Notes: generated by a model not told the origin, from the letters alone. A DNA stretch of 64,000 bases from Firmicutes bacterium CAG:95 (GCA_000438155.1 FR902981.1:1-64000); one strand, 5' to 3'; shown: positions 1 through 7,955, counted from the first letter of the stretch. Made by a program: numbers and translations.

Positions 1-15
1 AGGAGGGCGTTGCCA

Positions 16-108
16 ATGGTTACATATTCTGATATGATTCAGTTTTGTATATTCATTTGCGCCCTTGTCGGGTTGTGTTACACAATCTTCAAGGGGAAAC
101 GAAAATAG
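16..108 (+). CDS. Small holin-like type I toxin
   Basis: A 30-residue peptide that starts MVTYSDMIQF, has one hydrophobic segment (about residues 7-24) and ends in a basic KGKRK tail. It begins after an AGGAGGG ribosome site at the very edge of the window. Size, layout and wording match the putative holin-like toxin family of Firmicutes, which are membrane-active peptides silenced by an overlapping antisense RNA. The next features (shared hairpin, opposing promoter) fit that arrangement. It sits just outside or at the tip of the mobile element, downstream of the integrase gene. Its own promoter is cut off by the window edge. Toxicity is inferred from the family, not shown. Confidence 0.7.
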   Translation: MVTYSDMIQFCIFICALVGLCYTIFKGKRK

Positions 109-199
109 CCGCCAACTACCACGAATAGTTGACGGCTGTTATTAAGTAACAGTCAATTACTTTGAGGGTAGAGCCGCTTCTGTGGCTTTCCCTTTTCTT
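105..199 (-). ncRNA. Antisense antitoxin RNA of the type I pair
   Basis: A leftward transcript is predicted from the promoter at 206-234 and should end in the hairpin at 107-137, followed on this strand by a U run (the complement of AAAA at 102-105). It would overlap the 3' end of the toxin mRNA and share its terminator, as in par/Fst-like loci. No open reading frame of note lies in it. Transcript ends are inferred from sequence. Confidence 0.55.
107..137. terminator. Shared bidirectional terminator hairpin
   Basis: AGCCGCCAACTA (107-118) pairs with TAGTTGACGGCT (126-137) with one mismatch and the loop CCACGAA. It overlaps the toxin stop codon. T-rich tracts lie on the 3' side in both directions, so it can end both the toxin mRNA and the antisense RNA. 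Confidence 0.65.
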
Positions 200-205
200 A
201 GGTAT

Positions 206-234
206 AATATAGCATATCTGTTTTGAAATATCAA
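206..234 (-). promoter_or_regulatory. Promoter of the antisense RNA
   Basis: On the minus strand: -35 TTGATA, 17-base spacer, -10 TATATT preceded by TG (extended -10). Predicted start near 199. Confidence 0.6.
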
Positions 235-272
235 GTAAAGCCATAATGACGGTTTAGCTGCCAAATGGAACC

Positions 273-1388
273 TTATTCCGTTGGAAAGCTGGTTGGCAGC
301 TTATTAACGGCCTCTAGGAGCTGTGGAAGTGTCTTTTCTGTGTACACATCCCTTGTAACATCACTGGTACCTGCAGTCTTAAAAGCAGTTCCTTCCTTGT
401 TTGCTAGAGAATGTCCCATAATGATCTTTTTGCATATTTCATTCATTCCTACCTGATCCGCAAGAGCAGCAAAGGTGTACCGGGTATCGTGGGGAGCATG
501 GTTCATCTGCATCCGGCTCATAAGTGTATTGAAATTGGAATTGTGATAAACAGCTCGTGTGTACTGGTTACCGTATTTATTTGTGATGAGATATTTACGG
601 TTCTGTTCCAACCGATATTGAACCAGCGGAATGATGGCATCATGCAATGGGACTATACGGTCTTTTCCGGCTTCCGTTTTGAAACCACCTATAATATACT
701 TTTCTTTTAAATGTACATTTTCTGATTTGACTTCTAAAAGCTCTCCAGGACGCATTCCGGTATAGATGTAGATTAATACAATATCAACGTTATTGATGGT
801 CCATAAAGCGTCCCATAATGCTGCAATTTCTTTATCTGTGAATCTTGTATGAATGGGGGTACCACTCTGAGTACCTTCAAAGACAAGATGCTGCGTAATA
901 TCCTTCTCTACATATTCATTTACCACAGCATATTGCCACATACCCCGTACAATAGCTCTCATATTACCAACAGTAGTCTTTGACTTGCTGCTTTGTGCTG
1001 TGATGCATTCCTGAAGCTCTGAGGCTCTCAGAGATATAATTTTTTTGTGATGTACCGGTGCATACATTCCAAAAGCAATATTATAGTTTTTCCAAGTTGA
1101 TGCAGAGGGATTTGTCTTCAGGGATTTTCTGTATTTGCACCATTTATCATATAATTCGGCAAAGGTGGGAGTGTCGGCATACTTCTGATGCTCTTTAACA
1201 ACAGCTCCATTATTATACTCTGCCAGATAGGAGAGAGCATGTTTTTGATCAGAAAAATAGGCAATGTATTTACGTTTTCTTTTGGGAATGCCATTTTCAC
1301 TGTCCATATAAGTGATTCTTACTGCGTAAGGTTTTCTTCGGTTCCCAGGCAGTTTCACAACAGAGCCATATCCATTTGGTAATTTCAT
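273..1388 (-). CDS. int: Tyrosine recombinase (ICE integrase)
   Basis: 371 residues, the normal length for a phage/ICE integrase. It has an N-terminal arm-binding region (about 1-60), a SAM-like core-binding domain (about 72-165) and a C-terminal catalytic domain. The visible catalytic set is Arg213 (TGMRPGE), His300/Arg303 (HDTR), His326 (MGHS) and nucleophile Tyr349 (RDVYTEK), so the enzyme looks intact. It would catalyse site-specific integration and, with an excisionase, excision of the element. It points outward at the left end, the usual place for an integrase beside attL. The insertion between His326 and Tyr349 is common in Firmicute ICE integrases. No attachment repeat could be matched to the right end. 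Confidence 0.93.
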   Translation of the reverse strand: MKLPNGYGSVVKLPGNRRKPYAVRITYMDSENGIPKRKRKYIAYFSDQKHALSYLAEYNNGAVVKEHQKYADTPTFAELYDKWCKYRKSLKTNPSASTWKNYNIAFGMYAPVHHKKIISLRASELQECITAQSSKSKTTVGNMRAIVRGMWQYAVVNEYVEKDITQHLVFEGTQSGTPIHTRFTDKEIAALWDALWTINNVDIVLIYIYTGMRPGELLEVKSENVHLKEKYIIGGFKTEAGKDRIVPLHDAIIPLVQYRLEQNRKYLITNKYGNQYTRAVYHNSNFNTLMSRMQMNHAPHDTRYTFAALADQVGMNEICKKIIMGHSLANKEGTAFKTAGTSDVTRDVYTEKTLPQLLEAVNKLPTSFPTE

Positions 1389-1443
1389 GTTTGTTCCTGC
1401 TTTCTATGAATCATAGCCGCAAATATATATTTGCGATGATAAT

Positions 1444-1827
1444 TTATTTCCAAATTAAAAAAACTGAACCTTCAAATAAGAAAACTAATAAAATACCACC
1501 AACCCTAAGTCCCCATTTAAGTTCAGAAGTCAAAATTCCCTTTGTTAATGATAAGATGCATATAATCCAAAAGAATAATGACAGAAGGCTTAGAATGAAA
1601 CCAATGTATGGCATAAATGAAAGGATAGTAAGTATAGTCACAGAGACAACACATATACCGAATTTTAACCAACTATTTAAATTTGGTATATGATTTGTCA
1701 TAAATGGAAGCAAAAATCGTATTGCTAAAAAAGATGCTGAAATAAAATTTAGAATTATAGCTGGTATAAATGCAGCAAAATTATCTTGAGAGTTTGAATT
1801 ATGTACAGGGACTAATATAAATTTCAT
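1444..1827 (-). CDS. Hypothetical multi-pass membrane protein
   Basis: 127 residues with about four hydrophobic segments (about 19-42, 52-68, 70-92, 108-125). It starts after an AAGGA ribosome site. No motif or family was recognised. It lies between the integrase and a repressor gene on the same strand, in the position of element cargo or maintenance genes. A role such as immunity or a small transporter cannot be told from sequence. Confidence 0.6.
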   Translation of the reverse strand: MKFILVPVHNSNSQDNFAAFIPAIILNFISASFLAIRFLLPFMTNHIPNLNSWLKFGICVVSVTILTILSFMPYIGFILSLLSLFFWIICILSLTKGILTSELKWGLRVGGILLVFLFEGSVFLIWK

Positions 1828-1980
1828 ATGTAAATTCCTTATTCTGATTTATTTGTGTAATGAAAGAATAGAACTGGTATTTCATTAATTTGTGTTTATA
1901 AAACCCGTATCTAATAATTGTCGTAAGTGTTACTCGATTTATAATTGAATTTATTCAAAAATATTTTGTAGGAAAGGGTA

Positions 1981-2331
1981 TTATGCATTGAGAACGGTGT
2001 CTATCTTTTCTGTAATGTTTAAGGTGCGCATAACGCTCACTTGATCATAATGATCTGCATTGTGAAAACTTTGTATTAAATTCAGATCAAATTCAGATAT
2101 ACTTTTTTTGACATCTGAATTTGAATTATTTTTGCGCCAAGGATTGTTAACGATATAATCTATGCTTACATCGAAAATCTGAGACAGGCTTATTAAGATT
2201 TCAATCGAAGGTTGTCGGTCACCTGTTTCATATCTCGAATACACAGTAGTAGAACAACCCAATAATTCGGATACTTGAACTTGAGTTAAATTTCTTTTTT
2301 TACGAATTTCTTTAAGCCTTATATTCATCAT
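1981..2331 (-). CDS. HTH XRE-family repressor (leftward arm of switch)
   Basis: About 116 residues. The N-terminal Cro/C1-type helix-turn-helix (about 2-60; LTQVQVSELLGCSTTVYSRY) is followed by a short C-terminal region. I start it at the ATG at 2331 because AGGAGG lies 7 bases upstream; the ATG at 2337 is too close to that site. It is divergent from a second small HTH gene, with three repeated palindromes between them, so it probably represses one or both promoters, as lambda cI does. Its ribosome site is inside a perfect 8-bp hairpin (2339-2360), which suggests a translational layer as well. Confidence 0.85.
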   Translation of the reverse strand: MMNIRLKEIRKKRNLTQVQVSELLGCSTTVYSRYETGDRQPSIEILISLSQIFDVSIDYIVNNPWRKNNSNSDVKKSISEFDLNLIQSFHNADHYDQVSVMRTLNITEKIDTVLNA

Positions 2332-2338
2332 ATACATA

Positions 2339-2360
2339 CCTCCTATTTAATTATAGGAGG
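2339..2360 (-). promoter_or_regulatory. Hairpin enclosing a ribosome binding site
   Basis: CCTCCTAT and ATAGGAGG form a perfect 8-bp stem with loop TTAATT. On the minus strand the 3' arm contains the AGGAGG of the HTH gene that starts at 2331, so the folded leader would hide it. Both arms are perfectly complementary to the Shine-Dalgarno core. Confidence 0.6.
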
Positions 2361-2365
2361 ACATT

Positions 2366-2394
2366 ACTATAAAGTTTATTACCGAAATGGTAAA
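2366..2394 (-). promoter_or_regulatory. Leftward promoter of the HTH gene at 1981-2331
   Basis: Minus strand -35 TTTACC (2394-2389), 17-base spacer, -10 TATAGT (2371-2366). Its -35 overlaps the first TTACC-N5-GGTAA operator, so a bound repressor would block it. Confidence 0.5.
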
Positions 2395-2446
2395 TTCATG
2401 CTTGACAAGTTACCAGTATGGTAATAAACTATTACCATACTGGTAA
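2379..2446. promoter_or_regulatory. Three-operator region of the divergent repressor switch
   Basis: Three copies of TTACC-N5-GGTAA lie at 2379-2393, 2410-2424 and 2432-2446, centred 31 and 22 bases apart. The second and third also form one larger inverted repeat (2409-2447) around AAC. They overlap the -35 of the leftward promoter and the spacer and -10 of the rightward promoter, as expected for cooperative binding by one of the two flanking HTH proteins. Confidence 0.8.
2402..2430 (+). promoter_or_regulatory. Rightward promoter of the small HTH gene
   Basis: -35 TTGACA (2402-2407), 17-base spacer, -10 TAAACT (2425-2430). The spacer is almost entirely occupied by the second operator. Confidence 0.65.
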
Positions 2447-2467
2447 CTCGATAGGAGGTGTATAAAA

Positions 2468-2653
2468 ATGTGTATGCTGAAAGATTTAAGGATAAGAAAA
2501 AATATGTCTCAAAATGATGTTGCAATAAAAATTGGTGTTTCAGTTCCAACAATATGTAGATATGAAACAGGAAAGCGAAAATTACCATTAAAGAGTGCTA
2601 AAAAGTTAGCAGAAATTTTCGATGTATCCTGGCAACAGTTTTATGAAGAATAA
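2468..2653 (+). CDS. Small Cro-like HTH regulator
   Basis: 61 residues, almost only a helix-turn-helix (MLKDLRIRKNMSQNDVAIKI through VPTICRYETGKRKLP). It starts after AGGAGG. Divergent from the HTH gene at 1981-2331 and reading towards the excisionase-like and partition genes, it occupies the cro position of a lysogeny-type switch. It probably favours excision and transfer when expressed, but its target among the three operators cannot be assigned from sequence. Confidence 0.85.
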   Translation: MCMLKDLRIRKNMSQNDVAIKIGVSVPTICRYETGKRKLPLKSAKKLAEIFDVSWQQFYEE

Positions 2654-2713
2654 TTTGACAATTAGATGTCAAAGGGATGCATAGTATGAATCATATTTTT
2701 GAGAGGTAGTACC

Positions 2714-2929
2714 ATGAATGCTATGGAAAGAGTTAAAACGAAGCAGGCGGCGGCAGAATTGAATATAGGCGTTGATTCATTACAGTTTTTAATGCAGATG
2801 GAGAAAATGCCAATCGGATATGCATATAAAAAACCAGGATGCAAAAGGTATTCGTACATTATTTACAGAGGATTGCTTGATCAGTATAAAATGCAGTTGG
2901 CCGTAGGAACTGCGAGGATAGGTATATGA
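2714..2929 (+). CDS. Excisionase-like small DNA-binding protein
   Basis: 71 residues from the ATG at 2714, chosen for the AGAGG upstream. It opens with a helix-turn-helix-like segment (KTKQAAAELNIGVDSLQFLM) followed by a basic wing-like stretch (GYAYKKPGCKRYSYIIYRG), the layout of MerR-type/Xis proteins. Such proteins bend the attachment sites and steer the integrase towards excision. It lies in the rightward switch operon and overlaps the next gene by ATGA, indicating translational coupling. Excisionase function is inferred from size, fold and place. Confidence 0.55.
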   Translation: MNAMERVKTKQAAAELNIGVDSLQFLMQMEKMPIGYAYKKPGCKRYSYIIYRGLLDQYKMQLAVGTARIGI

Positions 2930-3087
2930 ATAGAAGAAAAGAGAGAAAAAGAAACAGGAAAGCGTACCAACGTTTAATTGTGTATCTCCTTCAAAATATA
3001 AAATCATTAGAAAACTATGAACGGATTTTTTACTTTATCCAGGACATAGCAACAGATGAAATTCAAAATGATGGGGGAGGTGGTTAG
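2926..3087 (+). CDS. Small basic hypothetical protein
   Basis: 53 residues, very basic at the start (MNRRKERKRNRKAYQRL) and acidic near the end, finishing in GGGG. It overlaps the preceding gene by four bases (ATGA), so it is probably made by coupled translation. No family recognised. It is too short for many annotation pipelines. Directly after it a GGAGGT site precedes an ATG followed by only four codons (3089-3103), possibly the remains of a further gene. Confidence 0.5.
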   Translation: MNRRKERKRNRKAYQRLIVYLLQNIKSLENYERIFYFIQDIATDEIQNDGGGG

Positions 3088-3099
3088 GATGGCGGTACG

Positions 3100-3540
3100 T
3101 TAAAATAATTTTCGCATAACCTCTGACATTTTGGATAGAGAAGAACGTTCCTTGTCGGAGAGCGAAATGTAGCGTTGTATAAATTCAATATCGGTATCTC
3201 GAAGTGAATATGCTTTTTTTAAAGCATCGAGGGCTTCAGATTGCTGGTGCAGTTTGTTGTGTCTGGCTTGAAAAATGTTATCATTACCCCCAATACCATA
3301 AATAAGCCAATTAAGGTTTACATTTAAGGATGAAACAATCTGCATAAGAAGTTCGATATTGAATTCTTTCTTTTGGTTTTCCAAAAGAGAAAGGTATGTC
3401 TGACTGATTCCAACCACATCTGCGAATTGTTGCTGAGACATACAGAGAACATCCTGGCGCAAATAAATAATGCGATCATTAATTTGTTGCAGTTCAGCGT
3501 GATTTAGTTCAGCAAGTGGGTTTATAGCATGATTTTTCAT
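3100..3540 (-). CDS. HTH XRE-family regulator
   Basis: 146 residues from the ATG at 3540, preceded by AAAGGA; an upstream in-frame ATG at 3606 has no ribosome site. The helix-turn-helix is central-N-terminal (QQQFADVVGISQTYLSLLEN) and is followed by a helical C-terminus (EALDALKKAYSLRDTDIEF...) like that of many element-borne repressors. It is transcribed towards the switch operon and divergent from parA, so it probably controls the partition operon promoter and its own. The intervening region carries two inverted repeats. Confidence 0.85.
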   Translation of the reverse strand: MKNHAINPLAELNHAELQQINDRIIYLRQDVLCMSQQQFADVVGISQTYLSLLENQKKEFNIELLMQIVSSLNVNLNWLIYGIGGNDNIFQARHNKLHQQSEALDALKKAYSLRDTDIEFIQRYISLSDKERSSLSKMSEVMRKLF

Positions 3541-3621
3541 ATAACGATTCCTTTTGGTCAAATTATCACGAAACGTATGGGAAATCATCCTGTGGTGGTC
3601 AGTCATACCGGCTACAACAAA

Positions 3622-3701
3622 AATAAGACTCTGTTCTGCGAAACAAAGTCTTATTGAGTGGAAAAGAACTTTCTAACGTAAGCTCCCCAGCCGGTTAGAA
3701 A
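3622..3701. promoter_or_regulatory. Two inverted repeats between the HTH gene and parA
   Basis: AATAAGACT (3622-3630) pairs with AGTCTTATT (3647-3655), with further partial pairing inside. TTTCTAAC (3670-3677) pairs with GTTAGAAA (3694-3701). They lie in the divergent promoter region and are candidate operators or leader hairpins. The 12-mer CGGTTAGAAACC (3693-3704) recurs at 38920-38931. Confidence 0.45.
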
Positions 3702-3802
3702 CCATAAATATGGTATTACGTTTCTTGTTCCGCTTCGTGTATAGAATTATAGCATTTAAGTATGGAAAAAGCAATATATTTCAAGGAAAACGGAGGTTAA
3801 TC

Positions 3803-4603
3803 ATGGGAAAGGTCATTGCATGTGTTAATGAAAAAGGTGGAGTAGCTAAGACAACTACTATTAAAAATTTGTCGGTAGGCATTGCCATGAAAGGATATAA
3901 GGTTCTTGTAGTAGACTTGGATCCTTCTGCTAATCTTACGAAATGCCTGGGACTTTCACAATCGGGTGAAGAAGGCACGATATGCGAAATCATAGGTGCC
4001 TACATTGAGTGTGAAGATGTACCAGAGGGATTTGGAATTGTAAAGAGTAAAGAGGGAATTGATGTGATTACCAGTTCTAACGCACTGCACTGTTATGAAT
4101 CAAAATTAGCAGCTGCATATCAGAGAGAAGTGGTTTTGAGGAGATATATTAATACTATTAAGGATAAATATGATTTTATTTTTTTGGATTGTCCGGCAGG
4201 TCTCGGCATTTTTGTAGACAATGCATTGTTTGCTGCTGACTCTATCATCATTCCCACAGAAGCAAATTATTTGGATGTAGAAGCAATGCAGAACCTGTTT
4301 TCTAAGACAGCAATGGTACGAAAACTGAATGGAACCGGAACAAAACCGGAAATCAGAGGAATTGTATTTACATCGGTACGGCTTAGTACCAAAAATAACC
4401 GTGCTATTATGGAAAAACTTAGGGAGCAGTATGCTGGCAGACTTAATATCTTCAATGCATATATTCCGTTAAATTCAAAAATACCGGAGTCTGATCTGGC
4501 GCAGGAAAGTATTTTTAAGTATGCCAGAAACTGTACTGCAGCATTAAATTATATGGATCTGGTAGAAGAATTCCTTAATATAGAAGTCGGACAAAAAGCG
4601 TAA
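3803..4603 (+). CDS. parA: ParA-family ATPase
   Basis: 266 residues from the ATG at 3803, six bases after GGAGG. Deviant Walker A KGGVAKTTT (Lys11 signature lysine, Lys16 P-loop lysine), Walker A' region VVDLDPSAN and Walker B FIFLDCPAG mark it as a Soj/ParA ATPase. The canonical KGGVGKTT has Gly where this protein has Ala, a mild and tolerated change. With ParB, 16 bases downstream, it should partition or stabilise the excised circular form and coordinate transfer. Membrane or nucleoid binding is expected from the family. Confidence 0.92.
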   Translation: MGKVIACVNEKGGVAKTTTIKNLSVGIAMKGYKVLVVDLDPSANLTKCLGLSQSGEEGTICEIIGAYIECEDVPEGFGIVKSKEGIDVITSSNALHCYESKLAAAYQREVVLRRYINTIKDKYDFIFLDCPAGLGIFVDNALFAADSIIIPTEANYLDVEAMQNLFSKTAMVRKLNGTGTKPEIRGIVFTSVRLSTKNNRAIMEKLREQYAGRLNIFNAYIPLNSKIPESDLAQESIFKYARNCTAALNYMDLVEEFLNIEVGQKA

Positions 4604-4619
4604 TAAAGGAGATAGCGCT

Positions 4620-5546
4620 ATGGCAAAAAAGGATTTATTTGAAAATATGAACATTACGGATAATTCATATCTTTTGGATGACAATCTGCTTGCGTCGGAA
4701 GTGAAGACAGGACGGAGTAATGAAGAAACGGTAAAACTGTCTGAACTGGAAGAATTTCCGGGACATCCCTTTATGGTAAATACGGAAAATGAAGATTTTG
4801 AAGAGCTGGTTGAAAGTATTAAAGAAAATGGATTAATTTATCCGATTTTGGTACGACCTGTTGCGGGTGGGGAAAAATATCAGATTATATCTGGACATAG
4901 GAGAGTCGCAGCAAGTAAAGTGGCTGGCCTCAGTGAAATACCGGCGATTATCCGGCCAATGGATGAGTTTGAGGCTACTGTTTTGATGGTGCATTCAAAT
5001 TTATATCGACCAGAAATTTCTATTAAGGAGAAAGCCCTTGCCTATCGGTTATGTCATGATGCCGAAAAGCATCAGGGAAAGCATTTAGGAGGAGATACTG
5101 CAGTTAATATTGGGGAAAAGGCGTCTGATTCTCGCCGGAAGGTATATCGATATATTCGGTTGTCGTATCTTTCGGATTTATTGCTTGATGCTGTCGATAA
5201 AAAGAGGATGCCAATCAATGTAGGAATTGAGTTGTCATATTTAACGCAGAAAACACAGGAACAGCTATCGGAGATTATAGAGGAATATCATATGCTGCCC
5301 TCTATAGAACAGGCGGCAGTATTAAGGAAACTGTCAATAGAGCATGGTGACATTTCAAAAGAGAAGATGATTGCACTTCTTTTGGGAGAAGAAAAGAAAA
5401 AGGCAGCTAAAACAAGTGTTTCTTTTAAGAAAAAGGATATACAGGACTTTTTCGCACCTGATACGGAAGTAGACAGGATGTCTGAAATTATCATGCAACT
5501 TCTCGCTAAATACAGAGATGGAGCTTTGAAGGACTTTATTGATTAA
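4620..5546 (+). CDS. parB: ParB/Srx-domain partition protein
   Basis: 308 residues. The N-terminal ParB/Sulfiredoxin CTP-binding domain (about 38-130) shows the box II motif GHRRVAASKVAG; a helical DNA-binding middle follows (about 150-260). It starts after AAAGGAG. ParB proteins bind parS sites, spread as CTP clamps and are moved by ParA. No canonical parS (TGTTNCACGTGAAACA type) was seen nearby. The nine dispersed palindromes at 11.8-17.6 and 31.5-32.3 kb are candidates for its sites, by analogy with KorB operators of IncP plasmids; this is inference. Confidence 0.9.
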   Translation: MAKKDLFENMNITDNSYLLDDNLLASEVKTGRSNEETVKLSELEEFPGHPFMVNTENEDFEELVESIKENGLIYPILVRPVAGGEKYQIISGHRRVAASKVAGLSEIPAIIRPMDEFEATVLMVHSNLYRPEISIKEKALAYRLCHDAEKHQGKHLGGDTAVNIGEKASDSRRKVYRYIRLSYLSDLLLDAVDKKRMPINVGIELSYLTQKTQEQLSEIIEEYHMLPSIEQAAVLRKLSIEHGDISKEKMIALLLGEEKKKAAKTSVSFKKKDIQDFFAPDTEVDRMSEIIMQLLAKYRDGALKDFID

Positions 5547-5568
5547 AATAATGTGGGAGGTGAAAGAA

Positions 5569-5832
5569 ATGACTTTAGAGGAATTTTTACAGAGCTATGG
5601 TGGTAATGTATGTGTGAGTATTGAGGGATATTGTGAAGAAGAAAGTTATGATTATTATGCAGAGGTTGATGAGGATGATCTGTCTGATAATAACCCAAAC
5701 CACTACAAGCCGACCTGTATAGCAAAAGAGCCCTGGTGGAATAAAGTCAAGGACAGAGAAATCAAGCACTGGAATATTATCGGTGGTGGTATGTATAAAG
5801 TCGAATTGTGCATTACGTTGGAAGAAGAATAA
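5569..5832 (+). CDS. Small acidic hypothetical protein
   Basis: 87 residues from the ATG at 5569, after GGGAGGTG. Rich in Glu, Asp, Tyr and Trp (YCEEESYDYYAEVDEDDLSD; AKEPWWNKVKDREI). Such small acidic proteins are frequent next to ICE partition genes, but no function is known to me. A DNA-mimic or antirestriction role is possible from the charge and has not been tested. Its stop codon overlaps the start of a broken mobC. Confidence 0.55.
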   Translation: MTLEEFLQSYGGNVCVSIEGYCEEESYDYYAEVDEDDLSDNNPNHYKPTCIAKEPWWNKVKDREIKHWNIIGGGMYKVELCITLEEE

Positions 5833-6153
5833 TGGCAAACAGGAAGACCGAGGCAGATAGTCATAATGATATCAGAGGAAGAACTTGAGTAGATAAAAGA
5901 AAAAGTAGAGCAGTCTGGAAAGAGCCAACAGCAATATATCATTGAAGCCCTCACACAGTCGAACATTGTCAATCTGGACGGACTGAAAGAGATATATCCA
6001 GAGCTGAAAAGGCAAGGCAACAATCTGAAGCAGATAGCAAAGAAGCTGAATGAAAACGGATATGTGGACTATAAGCAAGAGCTTTCTAACACCATGAAAG
6101 AGGTGAGAGAAGTATGGCAATTGTTAAGGCAGTTTCTAGCAAAGCTAGTATAA
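5832..6153 (+). pseudogene. Broken mobC (relaxosome accessory protein)
   Basis: The frame that starts MANRKTEADS shifts after about five codons; the next frame then reads RPRQIVIMISEEELE, a TAG stop, and continues IKEKVEQSGKSQQQYIIEAL ... NNLKQIAKKLNENGYVDYKQ. The reassembled product is a MobC-type ribbon-helix-helix protein, with TAG standing where CAG (Gln) is expected. There are thus two lesions: a frameshift near 5845 and a nonsense codon near 5887. The end overlaps the relaxase start by about 40 bases, the usual mobC-mobA arrangement. Codon use from here to about 7040 is more GC-rich than in the surrounding element, pointing to a nested mobilisable element. Confidence 0.75.
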
Positions 6154-7046
6154 AAACAGCAATTGAATATGTTACAAAGGATGAAAAAACAGAGGATAAG
6201 CTTGTTTCTGGTATCAACTGTACTCCAGAATATGCCATAGAAGAAATGCAGGCAACCAAAGAATTATGGAATAAGACCGAGGGCAGAACCTATAAGCACT
6301 TCGTACACAGCTACCATGAGGACGAGCATATCACACCAGAGCAAGCCCATAAAAACGCAATCGAGCTTGCCAAGGATACGGAAGCATGGAAAGGGCATGA
6401 GGTACTTATTGCCACCCATATAGACCGAGGACACATACACACCCACTTTATCGTTAATAGTGTGAACTTTGAGGACGGACACAAGCTCCAGTGGAGTAAG
6501 AAAGACCTTGCAGACCTCAAAGACCGGTGCAATGAGCAGAGCCGGCAACAGGGGCTTCATGTTCCGGAGAAAGGAAAGACATTCTCCGGAGAGGAAAGGG
6601 AAGAAACTGTTGCGTGGAACAAAGAAACATACAACCTCTTGAAGCAAGCCGAAAAGGGAGAAGTGAAAAGCTATGTGCAAGATACAGCCCTTGCGGTCAT
6701 GGACTGCCGAGAAACAGCCACAAGCAGAGAGGACTTCATAGACCAGATGAAAGCAAGGGGCTATGGTGTAGACTGGCAGGACAACCATAAATATATAACC
6801 TTTACCGACAAGGACAGAGAAGCCCAGGGCGAAATGAAGTGCAAAATCAGAAATAATAAATTAGAAAATTATTACAATATTGACCTGACGAAAGAGGGGC
6901 TAGAAAATGAGTTTGATAGAAATAAGCGAACAGCAGAATCAAGAGATAACACAATAAAGAAACAGCTGAAATTGTTACAATTACAGAATCAGCAGTGGAA
7001 GAGACAAGCCGAGGAATGGAAAGCGTTAAATAAAATCATGAAATAA
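6114..7046 (+). CDS. Relaxase/mobilization nuclease, probably C-truncated remnant
   Basis: 310 residues. The relaxase domain keeps the three-His motif HIDRGHIHTHF (His102, His107, His109, His111) and an N-terminal Tyr19 (IEYVTKDEKT) that would attack DNA at nic. MobP/MobA-type relaxases of this sort usually run well past 400 residues; here the protein stops soon after the catalytic domain with a short coiled tail. With a disrupted mobC in front and a second full relaxase at 14900, it looks like the residue of an integrated mobilisable element. It may still nick DNA. Its base composition differs from its neighbours. Confidence 0.75.
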   Translation: MAIVKAVSSKASIKTAIEYVTKDEKTEDKLVSGINCTPEYAIEEMQATKELWNKTEGRTYKHFVHSYHEDEHITPEQAHKNAIELAKDTEAWKGHEVLIATHIDRGHIHTHFIVNSVNFEDGHKLQWSKKDLADLKDRCNEQSRQQGLHVPEKGKTFSGEEREETVAWNKETYNLLKQAEKGEVKSYVQDTALAVMDCRETATSREDFIDQMKARGYGVDWQDNHKYITFTDKDREAQGEMKCKIRNNKLENYYNIDLTKEGLENEFDRNKRTAESRDNTIKKQLKLLQLQNQQWKRQAEEWKALNKIMK

Positions 7047-7094
7047 GAAGTCAAAATGAATCGAATATAAGATGGAAAGGGGGTGTGTTTATCG

Positions 7095-7955
7095 TTGTAC
7101 AAATTGAAAAATACATATATTGACAAAATGATTGATATGCAGGTTAGTAAAAGCGAATTGGCATTTATTTTATATATTGCACAACACCAGGACGATTATG
7201 GAATCGTCCATTCTGTGTATTACAAGGATATTTGTACAGCGATAGATATTTCCGTTCAAAAGTTCTATGATATCCTTCATTCATTGACAGAAAAGAATCT
7301 GATTTTTTATGAAAAGGTTAATACAGCAGATGTAAAAGTGCATTTGATTAATAATAATTTTGCTGATAAGGATTTTTCCCAGGGTTATATTAATGTGGCC
7401 GGAAAAGACTTTCGCAGAGCGTCATTTATAGGAATGAAAGCCGGTTCCCAGTTGCTTTATTTATTTTCGCAGCGTTTTACAAAAGGAAAACATATGCTTT
7501 TGAAGCACTTCTATGAGGAATTCAGTAAGCGCTTTCATATTAAGAAAAAGACACTGCAGTTATACTTACAGGAATTAAAGGAAAAGAAGTATTTATTTGT
7601 GAGTAGGAAGAGAAATCGGGCATATAACTATGAAATGACAATGCAGAGAAGCAGCTGTCTGGATAAGAAGGGAATTATTCCTAATGAGAAAGCCGGCTAT
7701 ATAGATAATATAAAACAGCTTATCCGTGTGAATTTTCAAAAAAGTCTTACGGAAACTGATAAAAAATCTATTGATAATGTTGCTGGATTGGCAGAACAGC
7801 AGCGTGCCCTGGAATATATGGATTTTCCTTCTTTAATTGTGAACGCAATTCGTAGCAGCTTTTCTTTACAACGAAAAGAAAAGCGAAAATCATTGGCTTT
7901 CAATGCGGCCTTGATCAATAAGTTTTTAACACAACAGTTATCAGGAGAAATTTAA
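7095..7955 (+). CDS. Predicted winged-helix DNA-binding protein, replication-like position
   Basis: About 286 residues. I favour the TTG at 7095, suitably spaced from AAAGGGGGTG; a GTG at 7083 overlaps that site. Two winged-helix-like blocks are visible: YKDICTAIDISVQKFYDILHSLTEKNLIFYE (about 40-72) and a second around residues 140-175 with basic RKRNRAYNY. This tandem layout resembles plasmid Rep initiators, and the gene is followed by a non-coding region with a perfect DnaA box and repeated motifs. No catalytic motif is visible. An initiator role is inference; a transcriptional regulator is the alternative. Confidence 0.5.
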   Translation: MYKLKNTYIDKMIDMQVSKSELAFILYIAQHQDDYGIVHSVYYKDICTAIDISVQKFYDILHSLTEKNLIFYEKVNTADVKVHLINNNFADKDFSQGYINVAGKDFRRASFIGMKAGSQLLYLFSQRFTKGKHMLLKHFYEEFSKRFHIKKKTLQLYLQELKEKKYLFVSRKRNRAYNYEMTMQRSSCLDKKGIIPNEKAGYIDNIKQLIRVNFQKSLTETDKKSIDNVAGLAEQQRALEYMDFPSLIVNAIRSSFSLQRKEKRKSLAFNAALINKFLTQQLSGEI

